The notes below the pieces were generated by a model, which did not search any database, was not told the DNA's origin, and worked only from the letters and a program-made list of their open reading frames with translations. A stretch of 64,000 nucleotides of DNA. It comes from Micromonospora lupini (GTDB taxonomy: Bacteria > Actinomycetota > Actinomycetes > Mycobacteriales > Micromonosporaceae). Numbering within the stretch: position 1 is the first letter of the stretch; each line of letters begins with the position of its first letter. Shown here piece by piece: positions 18,845-28,185 of this stretch. The stretch spans positions 3,100,001-3,164,000 of the forward strand of contig NZ_JAPENL010000001.1 in NCBI RefSeq assembly GCF_026342015.1, written 5' to 3'. The translations under genes and the position numbers were made by a program.

Positions 18845-19486
18845 TCAGCCGCGGAAGGTGAGACGGCGGCGGACCTTCTCCCGGATCGGCTCGGGCAGGT
18901 CGTCCGCGTCGAGCAGGCGGGGCAGCAGCTCCGGCTCCAGGCTGGTCGCCCGGAACACCTCACCGATGGTCACCCCGTGGGCGGGCCGGTCCACCACCTC
19001 GACCGGGTCGCCGGCGCCCACCTCACCCTCGCGCAGCACCCGCAGGTAAGCCCCCGGGCTGGCCCGCACGGTGAAGCGCCGGATCAGGTCGGGCACTCCC
19101 CAGAAACCCGCGAACGTCGTGCAGGGGGTACGGGGCATCGTCACCTGGAGCACCGCCGTACCCACCGCCCACTGCTCGCCGATGACCGCGCCGGTCAGGT
19201 CGATGGCGTAGGTGGTCAGGTTCTCCCCGAAGCCGCCCGAGCGGATGGACCGGCCGATCTCGGCCGACCACCACGCGGCGTCCTCCTCGGCGTACGCGTA
19301 GACGGCCATGTCCGGCCCGCCGTGCACGGCCCGCTCACCGATGAAGTCACCGGCCAGGCCCTCGGTGAGCACCGACACGGGCCCGTCGACAGGTCGCTTG
19401 TCGATGCCGCTGCGACCGCTCGCGTCGCCAGCCCACGCCGCCTCGGTCACGACGCCGATGTTCACCGCTGCCACCCTGCCCGTCAT
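18845..19486 (-). CDS. MOSC-domain protein (YiiM-like)
   Basis: A 213-residue MOSC domain protein related to the molybdenum-cofactor sulfurase C-terminal domain and to E. coli YiiM (6-hydroxylaminopurine resistance). The signature elements are VHGGPDMAVYAY, GGFGENLTT (about 85) and a conserved Cys in PRTPCTTF (about 118) that can carry a Moco ligand or sulfur. It stands alone; no molybdopterin synthesis genes are near. Starts at ATG 19486. Confidence 0.88.
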   Translation of the reverse strand: MTGRVAAVNIGVVTEAAWAGDASGRSGIDKRPVDGPVSVLTEGLAGDFIGERAVHGGPDMAVYAYAEEDAAWWSAEIGRSIRSGGFGENLTTYAIDLTGAVIGEQWAVGTAVLQVTMPRTPCTTFAGFWGVPDLIRRFTVRASPGAYLRVLREGEVGAGDPVEVVDRPAHGVTIGEVFRATSLEPELLPRLLDADDLPEPIREKVRRRLTFRG

Positions 19487-19614
19487 GACGCACAGCCTAG
19501 GTGAATTCGCGGTAGGGGACTTCGAGAGATGATGCGCCAGCGCGGCTGGTCCGGATGGAGCGGCTGGCGGACACGACCCCGATCGCTGGCCCCCGGGGCG
19601 TCGTGGCCGACCTG

Positions 19615-20445
19615 TCAGCCCTTGACGGCGCCGGCTACCAGGCCGGAGACCATCCGCCGCTGCACCAGCAGGAAGAAGATGATGACCGGCAGGGTGAACA
19701 GGGTGGAGGCGGCCATGACCGGCCCCCAGTTGGTGTCGTCGCGCCCGAAGAAGAACGTCATCGCCACCGGCAGCGTGTAGCGACTCTGGTCGTTGACGAA
19801 CGTCAACGCGAAGATCAGCTCGTTCCACGCGGTGATGAAGGAGAAGATGCTTGTGGCGACCAGGCCGGGCGCGACAAGCGGGAACAGCACCCGACGGAAT
19901 GTCTGGGCCCGGCTCGCGCCGTCGATGGCCGCCGCCTCCTCCAGCTCCTTGGGCACGGCGGCGACGAACCCGCGCAGCATCCAGACCGCGAACGGCAGCG
20001 AGAAGCCGAGGTACGTGAGGATCAGGCTGGGCAGGGTGTTGTAGAGCCCGAGCCGCTGGATCATCAGGAACAGCGGGATGACCAACGCCTCCAGCGGGAT
20101 CATCTGCACCACGAGCAGCATGATCAGGAAGCTGGTCCGCAGCTTGAAGCGGAACCGGGCCACCGCCGTCGCGGCGAGCAGCGCGACCAGGCCGCTGAGC
20201 ACCACGGTCGACACCGCGACGATCGCGCTGTTGACGAAGAAGTCGAAGAAGCTCACGCCGGGGATCAGGTTGCCGGTCAGGATCTCCCGGTAGTGCGCAA
20301 GCGTCGGGTGGGTCGGCACCGGCTGCGGGGTGGACGAGAAGATCTCGTTGCTCGGCTTCAGCGAGGTCGAGATCATCCAGTAGACCGGGAACGCCGCGAA
20401 GAGCGCGACAAGCAGCCCGGCGGCGTTGAGGGCCACCTTCTTCAC
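19615..20445 (-). CDS. Carbohydrate ABC transporter permease, MalG type
   Basis: A 276-residue inner-membrane permease with six predicted helices. The EAA loop (EEAAAIDGASRAQTFRRVLFPLVAPG) contacts the ATPase subunit. GTG at 20445 overlaps the stop of the first permease gene (GTGA). It is the last gene of a binding protein-permease-permease operon that lacks its own ATPase, so it probably uses a shared MsiK-type ATPase as in Streptomyces. Confidence 0.93.
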   Translation of the reverse strand: MKKVALNAAGLLVALFAAFPVYWMISTSLKPSNEIFSSTPQPVPTHPTLAHYREILTGNLIPGVSFFDFFVNSAIVAVSTVVLSGLVALLAATAVARFRFKLRTSFLIMLLVVQMIPLEALVIPLFLMIQRLGLYNTLPSLILTYLGFSLPFAVWMLRGFVAAVPKELEEAAAIDGASRAQTFRRVLFPLVAPGLVATSIFSFITAWNELIFALTFVNDQSRYTLPVAMTFFFGRDDTNWGPVMAASTLFTLPVIIFFLLVQRRMVSGLVAGAVKG

Positions 20446-21428
20446 GACTCGTCCTCCTGCCTGAGCACCATCCGTACGTAGAAGCCGGTCACCACGAGCA
20501 GGATCAGCGTGAGGATCACCGCGATGGCAGCGCCGAGGCCGTACTTCGGCGGCGGAGAGAAGGCTTCGGCGTACGAGTAGATGGAGAGCATGAACGTCGG
20601 CCGGTCCTGGGTGCCGCCGGCCAGGACGAACTGCTGGGTGAAGACCTTGAAGTCCCAGATGGTGGAGAGCACGATCAGGATCCCGAAGACCGGGCGCAAC
20701 AGCGGGAACGTGATCTTCCAGAAGACCCGCCATGGGCTCGCGCCGTCCACCCGGGCCGCCTCGTGCAACTCGCTCGGCACGCTCTTCAGGCCGGCGAGCA
20801 CGCTCACCGCGATGAACGGGAACGAGTGCCACACGACCACCAGGGTCAGGATGGCGAAGAAGAGCAGCGGCGAGTTGAACCAGCCATAGCCGGTCCAGTC
20901 GCTGCGACCGAAGAGGCCGTTGGACAGACCGTCGGGCAGCGCGTTGAACAGCCAGGTGACCAGGCCGCTCGTGTCATCGAAGATCCACTTCCAGACGATC
21001 GTGCCGGTCAGCGCCGGGGTGGCCCAGGCAAGCATCACGCAACTGGCGACGAAGGTGGCCATCTTGCGGCCGAGCCGGTTGAGCAGCAGCCCGACCAGGG
21101 TGCCGAGCACCATCGTGAGCAGCACGTTGGCCGCGGCGAACAGCACCGTGTTGCGCAGCACCGTCAGGAAGAACGGGTCGGAGAGGATGTCTGTGTAGTT
21201 GCCGAGCCCCACCCACGGCCACTCCCGGTCGCCGCGCAACTGCCGGACGCTGTTGAGGCGGTAGAAGGACATCGCCACCACCTGGCCGAGCGGCCAGAGC
21301 AGCAGCACCCCGATGATCACCAGGGCGGGCAGGAGCAGCAGGTAGGGCAGGCGGTCCACCCGGCGACGCCGCCGCGCGGGGTTCTCCCGCGCGGCGGCCG
21401 TCTCCGGGCTTTTTGTCTGTGAGCTCAC
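20442..21428 (-). CDS. Carbohydrate ABC transporter permease, MalF type
   Basis: A 328-residue permease. An Arg-rich cytoplasmic N-terminus is followed by six predicted helices and an EAA loop (HEAARVDGASPWRVFWKITFPLLRP). It pairs with the MalG-type permease to form the channel. The GTG start overlaps the binding-protein stop (GTGA), which implies strict cotranslation of the three components. Confidence 0.93.
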   Translation of the reverse strand: MSSQTKSPETAAARENPARRRRRVDRLPYLLLLPALVIIGVLLLWPLGQVVAMSFYRLNSVRQLRGDREWPWVGLGNYTDILSDPFFLTVLRNTVLFAAANVLLTMVLGTLVGLLLNRLGRKMATFVASCVMLAWATPALTGTIVWKWIFDDTSGLVTWLFNALPDGLSNGLFGRSDWTGYGWFNSPLLFFAILTLVVVWHSFPFIAVSVLAGLKSVPSELHEAARVDGASPWRVFWKITFPLLRPVFGILIVLSTIWDFKVFTQQFVLAGGTQDRPTFMLSIYSYAEAFSPPPKYGLGAAIAVILTLILLVVTGFYVRMVLRQEDES

Positions 21429-22711
21429 TTGCTGTTCAAAATGCCTTCCATCTCACCGGCCGCGTCGGCGGTAGCCTTCTCGACCGTCTTCTGACCCTTC
21501 ATGACCGAGCTGTTCATCGCCTGGGTCACCGTCTTCGTGCGGCTGACCTCCACCCACTTCGGGGTGAGCGGCGTGAGCTTGGTGTTCTGCATGGTGGTGG
21601 CGAACGCCGCCATCACCTTGTCGTTGGCGTACGTGTCGCCGGCGACCAGGTCCTTGTAGACCGGGAAGAAGCCGAGGCTGCTCGCGAAGCTCTGCGCGTT
21701 CTTCTTGTTCAGCAGCACGGTCAGGTAGTCCCACGCCAGGTCCTGACGCTCGCTGTCCTTCCAGATCGCCACGTCCGAACCACCGGCGAACCCGGGCGCC
21801 GCCTTGCCGTCCGGGCCGGGGATCGGGAACGTACCCCAGACCTTCTCGATCTCGGGGTTGTCCTTCTTGATGGCTGCCTGCTGCCAGCTACCGGCGAACG
21901 CCATGGCGGCCTTGCCGGTGGCGAACTGGGTGCGCGCGTCGATCTCGTTCCAGCCGGCGGCGGCCGGCGGGGCCACCTTGTGGACGGTCACGAGGTCGGT
22001 CCAGTACTTGACGGCCCGCTGCGCCTCCGGCGTCGTGTAGCCGGACTTCCAGGCGCCACCCTGGTTGGTCGCGATCTCCGCGCCGGCGCCCCAGAGGAAG
22101 GAGTAGAAGGGCAGCTCGGAGTTGCCCGGCAGCGCGATGCCGTAGGTGCCCTTCTTCTTCGCCTGCACGGCCTTGGCCACGGTGACCAGGTCGTCCCAGG
22201 TCTTCGGCGGCTGCACGCCCGCCTCGGCGAACCAGTCGGTGCGGTAGTAGATCGCCCGCACACCCGCGTACCACGGGACGCCGTACTGCTTGCCGTCGAG
22301 CTGCGCGTTGCGCACGAGGTCGGGCAGCAGGTCCTTGCCGTCCGCCCAGCCGCCCATCCGACCACTGACGTCGGCGAGCGCCTCCTGCGCGGCCCAACCC
22401 TGGGTCTCGGTGTTGCCCAGCTCGGTGATGTCCGGTCCCTCACCACCGGCGAGCGCGGCCTGGAACTTCTTGGGCGCCTCGAGCCAGGGGATGTATTGCA
22501 CAACCACATCGGTGTCGGGGTGCTTCTGGCGGAACTCCGCCTCGACGCCGTCGAGGAACTTGTTCTGCGCGTCGCCGCCCTCGCCCATCATCCAGACCGT
22601 GAGCTTGCTGTCGTCGGCCGCCTTGTCGTCGGACCCGCCGCAACCGGTCAGCACCATCGCGGCCGAGGCCACTACGGCGGTGACCGGGGCCAGCCGCTTC
22701 CACCTGTTCAC
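21425..22711 (-). CDS. Sugar-binding lipoprotein of an ABC importer
   Basis: A 428-residue extracellular solute-binding protein (SBP family 1). The signal peptide ends in lipobox LTGC (Cys24), followed by a Ser/Asp linker. WMMGEG, GPDITELGNTE, PWYAGVRAIYYRTDWF and AMAFAGSW are typical of maltose/trehalose-type binding proteins, but the sugar cannot be determined. It is the first gene of the importer operon. The start codon is GTG. No regulator gene of the LacI/ROK type is adjacent. Confidence 0.93.
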   Translation of the reverse strand: MNRWKRLAPVTAVVASAAMVLTGCGGSDDKAADDSKLTVWMMGEGGDAQNKFLDGVEAEFRQKHPDTDVVVQYIPWLEAPKKFQAALAGGEGPDITELGNTETQGWAAQEALADVSGRMGGWADGKDLLPDLVRNAQLDGKQYGVPWYAGVRAIYYRTDWFAEAGVQPPKTWDDLVTVAKAVQAKKKGTYGIALPGNSELPFYSFLWGAGAEIATNQGGAWKSGYTTPEAQRAVKYWTDLVTVHKVAPPAAAGWNEIDARTQFATGKAAMAFAGSWQQAAIKKDNPEIEKVWGTFPIPGPDGKAAPGFAGGSDVAIWKDSERQDLAWDYLTVLLNKKNAQSFASSLGFFPVYKDLVAGDTYANDKVMAAFATTMQNTKLTPLTPKWVEVSRTKTVTQAMNSSVMKGQKTVEKATADAAGEMEGILNSK

Positions 22712-22872
22712 GCCACTTCTCCCCTCGCGCCGCCTGGAACTTACCTTCTCCGCCGCACCCTAGTACGAAGAAATCCTTTACGACAGTGGGCGGGCGGGCC
22801 GAAGCGTGGCGACCGTACCGCAGGGAACCGACCCGAACGGCCCTGGTATCGGGCCGAATCCGGGCACTCTGC

Positions 22873-22917
22873 CCACGGAAAGAGCGCCCGACCAGTGGTC
22901 GGGCGCTCTTTCCGTGG
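22873..22917 (-). terminator. 21-bp perfect hairpin after GlsB copy 1
   Basis: Arms 22873-22893 and 22897-22917 are perfect complements around an AGT loop. It lies downstream of the minus-strand GlsB copy and upstream of the ABC operon, insulating the two units. Confidence 0.85.
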
Positions 22918-22935
22918 TGCGGTGATGCCAGGTTG

Positions 22936-23220
22936 TTACCGGGTGACGCGGCGGCGGCCACCCACGCCGGCCACCAGCGCGACCGCGATCGCGGCCACCA
23001 CGACCTGCACCAGCAGCTCCGTCCAGTCGATACCCGACGTCTCGGTCGCGATACCCATCGCCCGCGCCAGCACCGTACCCAGCAGAGCCGCGCCGATGCC
23101 GATCAGCAGGTGCAGCCACATCGGCATGTTCTGCCGACCCGGGACAACCAGGCGGCCGAGCGCCCCGACGATGAGACCAACAACGATGGCAGTGATGATG
23201 CCCCACACGGTGAGCTCCAC
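22936..23220 (-). CDS. GlsB/YeaQ-family membrane protein, copy 1
   Basis: A 94-residue transglycosylase-associated family (GlsB/YeaQ/YmgE) protein with three hydrophobic segments (about 3-25, 34-56 and 67-88) and a C-terminal GGRRRVTR tail. Members are small stress-linked inner-membrane proteins; no enzymatic role is established. The GTG start follows AAGGAGGGCGACC. Copy 2 (23655-23939) differs by a single residue (Ile42 to Val) and by its stop codon. A SigF-like promoter (23281-23307) lies upstream. Confidence 0.9.
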   Translation of the reverse strand: MELTVWGIITAIVVGLIVGALGRLVVPGRQNMPMWLHLLIGIGAALLGTVLARAMGIATETSGIDWTELLVQVVVAAIAVALVAGVGGRRRVTR

Positions 23221-23311
23221 GGTCGCCCTCCTTCTAAGAATGTCTGACACACAATGTGTGCTTCCTGTCGTGGCGACTAAGTTCCCGACCCACCAAAAAT
23301 CCAAACCGACT
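22940..23311. repeat. Duplicated GlsB module, copy 1
   Basis: A 372-bp segment repeated in direct orientation at 23659-24030 (offset 719 bases). By eye the copies differ at three positions only. The unit spans the whole coding region except the stop codon, plus the ribosome site, leader and promoter, and ends just beyond the promoter. Confidence 0.95.
23281..23307 (-). promoter_or_regulatory. SigF/SigB-like promoter of GlsB copy 1
   Basis: On the minus strand: GGTTT, 16 bases, GGGAAC; compare the actinobacterial general-stress consensus GGTTT-N15-17-GGGTA. It leaves a leader of about 50 bases containing CACAC-AAT-GTGTG. Confidence 0.55.
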
Positions 23312-23586
23312 TCGTGGCCGAGACGATCACGACTTGGCCAACATGGGCAGCTTCCACCGGGCCAACCCCGGCCGGCCCGGCGCAGGCGCACCCAGCGCAC
23401 TGCGGGCGCGCGCGGCACCAGCCCGCCGCCCGCCGGCCCGCCGCCCGGGAATGATCGACACCAGCTCGCCGAGATTGGGGTATCGCGGCGGCGGGAGAGG
23501 CCCACATCGCCGATGTGGAGTGGATCAAGGCGACGCCGCGCCGATTCGGCCCCGGCTGACCGGACCGTCGAGCCGGCCGACGAACG
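23312..23586. other. Unique spacer between the two GlsB modules
   Basis: About 275 bases of GC-rich sequence that separate the duplicated units. No convincing gene, promoter or mobile-element end was seen. Confidence 0.5.
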
Positions 23587-23624
23587 CCGAGGGGCGCCCG
23601 GCCTGTCGGCCGGGCGCCCCTCGG
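23587..23624 (-). terminator. 17-bp hairpin after GlsB copy 2
   Basis: CCGAGGGGCGCCCGGCC and its exact complement with a TGTC loop, about 30 bases past the stop of copy 2. Its sequence is unrelated to the terminator of copy 1, so it lies outside the duplicated unit. Confidence 0.8.
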
Positions 23625-23654
23625 AAGTGGTTCGGTGTTACGGGTGTGCTTGTG

Positions 23655-23939
23655 TCATCGGGTGACGCGGCGGCGGCCACCCACACCGGCCACCAGCGCG
23701 ACCGCGATCGCGGCCACCACGACCTGCACCAGCAGCTCCGTCCAGTCGATACCCGACGTCTCGGTCGCGATACCCATCGCCCGCGCCAGCACCGTCCCCA
23801 GCAGAGCCGCGCCGACGCCGATCAGCAGGTGCAGCCACATCGGCATGTTCTGCCGACCCGGGACAACCAGGCGGCCGAGCGCCCCGACGATGAGACCAAC
23901 AACGATGGCAGTGATGATGCCCCACACGGTGAGCTCCAC
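23655..23939 (-). CDS. GlsB/YeaQ-family membrane protein, copy 2
   Basis: A 94-residue near-twin of the protein at 22936-23220, identical but for Val in place of Ile at residue 42. It has the same GTG start, the same AAGGAGGG ribosome site and the same upstream promoter. The last codon and the stop differ (CGA TGA in place of CGG TAA), because the duplicated unit ends there. Two copies with equal promoters suggest a dosage effect or a very recent duplication. Confidence 0.9.
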   Translation of the reverse strand: MELTVWGIITAIVVGLIVGALGRLVVPGRQNMPMWLHLLIGVGAALLGTVLARAMGIATETSGIDWTELLVQVVVAAIAVALVAGVGGRRRVTR

Positions 23940-24030
23940 GGTCGCCCTCCTTCTAAGAATGTCTGACACACAATGTGTGCTTCCTGTCGTGGCGACTAAG
24001 TTCCCGACCCACCAAAAATCCAAACCGACT
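23659..24030. repeat. Duplicated GlsB module, copy 2
   Basis: Direct repeat of 22940-23311 with three visible base differences over 372 bases. Both copies end in the same AACCGACT. Confidence 0.95.
24000..24026 (-). promoter_or_regulatory. SigF/SigB-like promoter of GlsB copy 2
   Basis: Identical to the element upstream of copy 1: GGTTT-N16-GGGAAC on the minus strand. Confidence 0.55.
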
Positions 24031-24288
24031 CAACCGTGCGGAAGTTGTCGGCGTCGATGCCGGACGGCTGCGTCGATTGGAGGGGAAATACGTCCACACA
24101 GGTCAGGCATCATGTTGCCCAGGGCGACGACCTGACGCCACGCCCCAAAAAATTTCCCCGGCCGGGCTCTCGCGCGCGCCCGGCGCCGGTGATCAAGAGG
24201 TTCGCGTCAGGATCCGGGTCCCGGCTGACGCAAAGCTCTTGATCACCGCGCGGGGGAGGCCGGCCCAGGCGGGACCCGGGGAGGGGGG
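24031..24288. other. Non-coding stretch downstream of lepA
   Basis: About 260 bases with no convincing gene. It holds two hairpins past the lepA stop and an A6T3 tract (24147-24155). Confidence 0.6.
24145..24247 (-). terminator. Double hairpin with T-tract after lepA
   Basis: First, a 23-bp imperfect inverted repeat (24188-24210 with 24225-24247, 21 of 23 matching, starting GGTGATCAAGAG). Then, further downstream on the minus strand, GCCCGGC/GCCGGGC followed by GGGGAAATTTTTT, the form of an intrinsic terminator. Confidence 0.65.
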
Positions 24289-26163
24289 TTACTTTTTGGG
24301 GGTTTTGCTGTCGGCGGAGTCGGAGGACAGGGCGGCGATGAAGGCCTCCTGCGGCACCTCGACTCGGCCGACCATCTTCATCCGCTTCTTGCCTTCCTTC
24401 TGCTTCTCCAGCAGCTTGCGCTTACGGCTGATGTCGCCGCCGTAGCACTTGGCAAGCACGTCCTTGCGGATCGCGCGGATGGTCTCCCGGGCGATGACCC
24501 GACTGCCGATGGCCGCCTGGATCGGCACCTCGAACTGTTGGCGCGGGATGAGGGTACGCAGCTTGGCGGCGATCGTGACGCCGTAGTTGTACGCCTTGTC
24601 CTTGTGCACGATGGCGCTGAACGCGTCCACCGGCTCGCCGTGCAGCAGGATGTCCACCTTCACCAACTCGGACGCCTGCTCGCCGGAGGGCTCGTAGTCG
24701 AGCGAGGCGTAGCCCTTGGTACGGCTCTTCAACTGGTCGAAGAAGTCGTAGATGATCTCGGCGAGGGGCAGCGTGTAGCGCAGCTCCACCCGGTCGGCCG
24801 AGAGATAGTCCATGCCGAGCAGGCTGCCGCGCCGGCCCTGGCAGAGCTCCATCACCGCGCCCACGTAGTCGTTCGGCGTCAGGACGGTGGCCCGCACCAC
24901 CGGCTCGTACACCTCGGCGATCTTGCCGTTGGGGTACTCGCTGGGGTTGGTGACGACGATCTCGGCGCCGTCGTCGGTGATCGCCCGGTACACCACGTTG
25001 GGCGCGGTGGAGATCAGGTCGAGGTTGTACTCGCGCTCCAGCCGCTCCCGGATGATCTCCAGGTGGAGGAGGCCGAGGAAGCCGCAACGGAAGCCGAACC
25101 CGAGCGCGCCGGAGGTCTCCGGCTCGTAGTCGAGTGCGGCGTCGTTGAGCTTGAGCTTGTCCAGGGCCTCCCGCAGGTTCGGGTAGTCGGACCCGTCGAT
25201 CGGATAGAGACCGGAGTAGACCATCGGCTTCGGGTCCTTGTAGCCGCCGAGCGCCTCGGCCGCCGGCCGGGAGTTGATGGTGACCGTGTCACCCACCCGG
25301 GACTGCCGGACGTCCTTGACGCCGGTGATCAGGTAACCGACCTCGCCGACACCCAGCGCCTCGGCCTTCACCATCTCCGGTGAGATGACGCCGATCTCCA
25401 GCAACTCGTGCACCGCGCCGGTGGACATCATCTTGATCCGGTCGCGGGCGCTGATCCGGCCGTCGATGACCCGGACGTACGTGACGACGCCACGGTAGAC
25501 GTCGTACACCGAATCGAAGATCATCGCCCGGGCGGGCGCCTCGGCGTCGCCGACCGGCGGGATGAACTGGCGGACGATCTCGTCGAGCAGGTGCGATACG
25601 CCCTCGCCGGTCTTGCCGGAGACCCGGATGCAGTCGGCGGGGTCGCCGCCGATGAGGTGCGCCAGCTCCTCGGCGTACTTCTCCGGCTGGGCGGCCGGCA
25701 GGTCGATCTTGTTGAGCACCGGGATGATGCGCAGGTCGTTCTCGAGGGCCAGGTAGAGGTTGGCAAGGGTCTGCGCCTCGATGCCCTGCGCGGCGTCGAC
25801 AAGCAGCACGGCGCCCTCGCAGGCGGCCAGCGACCGGGACACCTCGTAGGTGAAGTCGACGTGCCCCGGGGTGTCGATCATGTTGAGCACCGCGTGCTCA
25901 CCGGCCCGCTCGCCCTCGCGGATGGTCCACGGCATCCGGACGGCCTGGCTCTTGATGGTGATGCCGCGCTCGCGCTCGATGTCCATCCGGTCCAGGTACT
26001 GCGCGCGCATCTGCCGGGGGTCGACCACGCCGGTGAGCTGCAACATCCGGTCGGCCAGGGTCGACTTCCCGTGGTCGATGTGGGCGATGATGCCGAAGTT
26101 CCGGATGCGACCGGGGTCGGTGGCACCAGGGGCGTTCGCGCCGGGATCGAGCTTCGGTGGCAC
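24289..26163 (-). CDS. lepA: Elongation factor 4 (LepA)
   Basis: A 624-residue translational GTPase that back-translocates or otherwise rescues ribosomes and affects initiation. Motifs: G1 AHIDHGKST (27-35), GITIKSQ switch [15 protein letters not shown], and the LepA-specific C-terminal domain ending KEGKKRMK. The start GTG at 26163 gives the usual length of about 600-625 residues. It is monocistronic, ending in a terminator region. Confidence 0.97.
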   Translation of the reverse strand: MPPKLDPGANAPGATDPGRIRNFGIIAHIDHGKSTLADRMLQLTGVVDPRQMRAQYLDRMDIERERGITIKSQAVRMPWTIREGERAGEHAVLNMIDTPGHVDFTYEVSRSLAACEGAVLLVDAAQGIEAQTLANLYLALENDLRIIPVLNKIDLPAAQPEKYAEELAHLIGGDPADCIRVSGKTGEGVSHLLDEIVRQFIPPVGDAEAPARAMIFDSVYDVYRGVVTYVRVIDGRISARDRIKMMSTGAVHELLEIGVISPEMVKAEALGVGEVGYLITGVKDVRQSRVGDTVTINSRPAAEALGGYKDPKPMVYSGLYPIDGSDYPNLREALDKLKLNDAALDYEPETSGALGFGFRCGFLGLLHLEIIRERLEREYNLDLISTAPNVVYRAITDDGAEIVVTNPSEYPNGKIAEVYEPVVRATVLTPNDYVGAVMELCQGRRGSLLGMDYLSADRVELRYTLPLAEIIYDFFDQLKSRTKGYASLDYEPSGEQASELVKVDILLHGEPVDAFSAIVHKDKAYNYGVTIAAKLRTLIPRQQFEVPIQAAIGSRVIARETIRAIRKDVLAKCYGGDISRKRKLLEKQKEGKKRMKMVGRVEVPQEAFIAALSSDSADSKTPKK

Positions 26164-26280
26164 AGCGGTCCGTTCTGGTCGGCTGACGTGAACAGGCCGG
26201 CGCGCCGCCGACCCCCTCCATGTTCCCACGCCGCCGGGGTACGCCCGCTGCGCGGGCGACGGATCGGCCCCGAGAACCTC

Positions 26281-26817
26281 TCACTCAATGGGCGGCTCGA
26301 CGAACAGCGCGGCCAGCCGGGGCAGGCGACGCCGGGCCTCCTCCTCGTCGTCGAAGTCCCAGAAATCGTTCAGATCGGGCGTCCGCACCGGCTCGCGGTC
26401 CTCCGGCAACTCCGACGCGGTGGCCTTGCGGTACGCGTCCCACGGCACCGAGAGCATCCGCTCGGCGGAGAACTCCTCCCCGCTGAGCGACGCGGCCCGC
26501 ACCTGGGGCAGCTCGGCCAGCGAGTCGGGGTCGGTGACCGCGCCGGCGAAGACCGCCCGCCCCTGGGTCATCAGCCAGCCCCGGAAGTGCTCGAAGCCGT
26601 CCGCCGAGGCGCCGCCGTTGATCAGGTACGCCGCGCCCCACAGGTCCGCCTTGTGCGAGGCCGCCAGCACCCTGCGCTGGTGGTGGGCGTACCCGACGAT
26701 GTCCTCCGGGTCGCGCTCGGCGAGCAGGGAGACGGCCCGCGCGGCGACCGGCCCCGGCTCTCCCCCGCCCCCGGCGCGGGCCTTGTCGATCAGCTGCCAG
26801 AAGTCCTCGGTCCTCAT
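26281..26817 (-). CDS. DUF4240 domain protein
   Basis: A 178-residue soluble protein. The N-terminus MRTEDFWQLIDKAR and the segment SHKADLWGAAYLINGGASADGFEHFRGW match the DUF4240 family, which often has actinobacterial members of unknown role. The C-terminus is acidic (DFWDFDDEEEARRR). It is divergent from the phosphotransferase, with 61 bases between starts, and lies upstream of lepA on the same strand with a gap of 117 bases. Confidence 0.82.
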   Translation of the reverse strand: MRTEDFWQLIDKARAGGGGEPGPVAARAVSLLAERDPEDIVGYAHHQRRVLAASHKADLWGAAYLINGGASADGFEHFRGWLMTQGRAVFAGAVTDPDSLAELPQVRAASLSGEEFSAERMLSVPWDAYRKATASELPEDREPVRTPDLNDFWDFDDEEEARRRLPRLAALFVEPPIE

Positions 26818-26878
26818 GGCTTGGCAGTCTGGCAGTGTCGCCGCGCGCCGCGCACGTACCCCGGGGCAGCATGGTGGG

Positions 26879-27865
26879 GTGTCCTCCCCGCCGCTGCCCC
26901 CGGTGCCGTACCACGCGGGTGCCCTGCGCCCGTCGTGGCCGGCCCTGCCGGCGGCGCTGCGGGCCGCGATCGCCGGCCGCCTGGGCGCGCCGGTGGTCGC
27001 CGCCCGGGTCGCCGCCGCCGGCTTCACCCGGGGCTTCGCCGCCGTGCTCGACACCGCCGACGGCGGCCGGGCCTTCGTCAAGGCGGCACCCGTCGTCGGG
27101 CAACCGCGCCTCGTGCAGGGGTACGCGCGGGAGGCCGCGATCCTCGACCGGCTGCCGGCCGGCCTGCCGGCGCCCCGCCTGCGGTGGACGCTAGACGACT
27201 CCGGCTGGTTCGCGCTCTGCACCGACGCGGTCGACGGCCACACCCCACGCCTGCCCTGGACGCCCGCCGAGCTGGACGCCACGCTCGCCGCGTACGCCGA
27301 GGTCGCCGCCGCCCTGGCCACCCCGCCGGCCGGGCTGACCGCGCTCGGCCTGCCACAGCTCGCCGAGCTGGCCCGCTCGGACATCCTGTGGTGGGAGGAG
27401 GTCGCCGCCGGCCGGGAACCGCTCCCGACGCTGCCCGCCGCGGCCCGTGGCCGACTGCCCGAGCTGGTGGCGCTGGAGTCCCGCCTCCCCCGCTACGCGG
27501 ACGGCGCGACCAGCATGATCCACGGCGACCTGCGGGTGGACAACGTGCTCATCGACGGTGACCGTCGGGCCTGGTTCTGCGACTGGACCTGGGCCTGCTC
27601 CGGGCCGGCCTGGTTCGACCTGGCCGGCCTGCTGCTCACCGCATACGCGAGTGGGCTGGACGCCGACCGACTCTTCGCGGGGCACCCGGCGGCGTCGGGC
27701 GCTCCCCCGGACGCGCTGGACGCCACCCTGGCGGCGTTGGCCGGCTACTACCTCACCGGAGCGGACGCGACACCCGTGACTGCCTCTCCGCACCGGGTGG
27801 CGCACCAGCGGTGGAGCGGCGAACAGGCCCTCGACTGGCTCGCCCGCCGGCAGGGCTGGCGGTGA
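26879..27865 (+). CDS. Aminoglycoside phosphotransferase-family kinase
   Basis: A 328-residue protein with the APH/choline kinase fold. The catalytic loop is IHGDLRVDNVLIDG (about 216-229) and the metal-binding Asp is in FCDWTWACSGPAWFD. The nucleotide-binding lobe contains FVKAAP. Such chromosomal enzymes phosphorylate small molecules, usually not antibiotics; the substrate is unknown. The GTG start at 26879 lies in TGGGGTG without a strong ribosome site. Confidence 0.82.
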   Translation: MSSPPLPPVPYHAGALRPSWPALPAALRAAIAGRLGAPVVAARVAAAGFTRGFAAVLDTADGGRAFVKAAPVVGQPRLVQGYAREAAILDRLPAGLPAPRLRWTLDDSGWFALCTDAVDGHTPRLPWTPAELDATLAAYAEVAAALATPPAGLTALGLPQLAELARSDILWWEEVAAGREPLPTLPAAARGRLPELVALESRLPRYADGATSMIHGDLRVDNVLIDGDRRAWFCDWTWACSGPAWFDLAGLLLTAYASGLDADRLFAGHPAASGAPPDALDATLAALAGYYLTGADATPVTASPHRVAHQRWSGEQALDWLARRQGWR

Positions 27866-28185
27866 CAGCGGCCACGGCGGCCTCGGCGGCGCGGCGGCCT
27901 CGACGGCGCGGCGGCCTCGACGGCGGCAGCCTCGACGGCACGGCAGCCCGTGATCGACTCGGGTTCCTGTAAACCGGGCTGTCAGCTGCGGGCGGACACC
28001 CCGATTTCCAGGAAGCCGAGGCGCACGGTTGACGCCTGCGACCCGAGCGGACGCCGTATCCGGCCGAGCCGTTTTGGCTCGTCCCGGGCGACCTGGTAAC
28101 CTGGCTCTTCGCGCAGCGGTGACGCATGTTCGTCATCCGGCGCACAGAAGCTGACCAACCCGAGCTATCAAGACGAGGCTGTCGC
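27866..28185. other. Intergenic region upstream of rpsT
   Basis: No gene seen. It begins with an imperfect 18-bp tandem repeat (GGCGGCCTCGACGGCGC units, about 27871-27948), continues through a GATCGACTCGGGTTCC motif, and ends with the probable rpsT promoter and leader. Confidence 0.6.
28074..28102 (+). promoter_or_regulatory. Probable rpsT promoter
   Basis: TTGGCT (-35-like), 17 bases, TAACCT (-10-like), about 84 bases upstream of the rpsT start. Confidence 0.45.

Noticed and set aside
22940..24030. Composite transposon or insertion-sequence pair
   Set aside because: The direct copies encode a GlsB membrane protein, with no transposase and no terminal inverted repeats.
24036..24242. Small plus-strand frame downstream of lepA
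   Set aside because: It spans the T-tract and hairpins of the lepA terminator and has no recognisable product.
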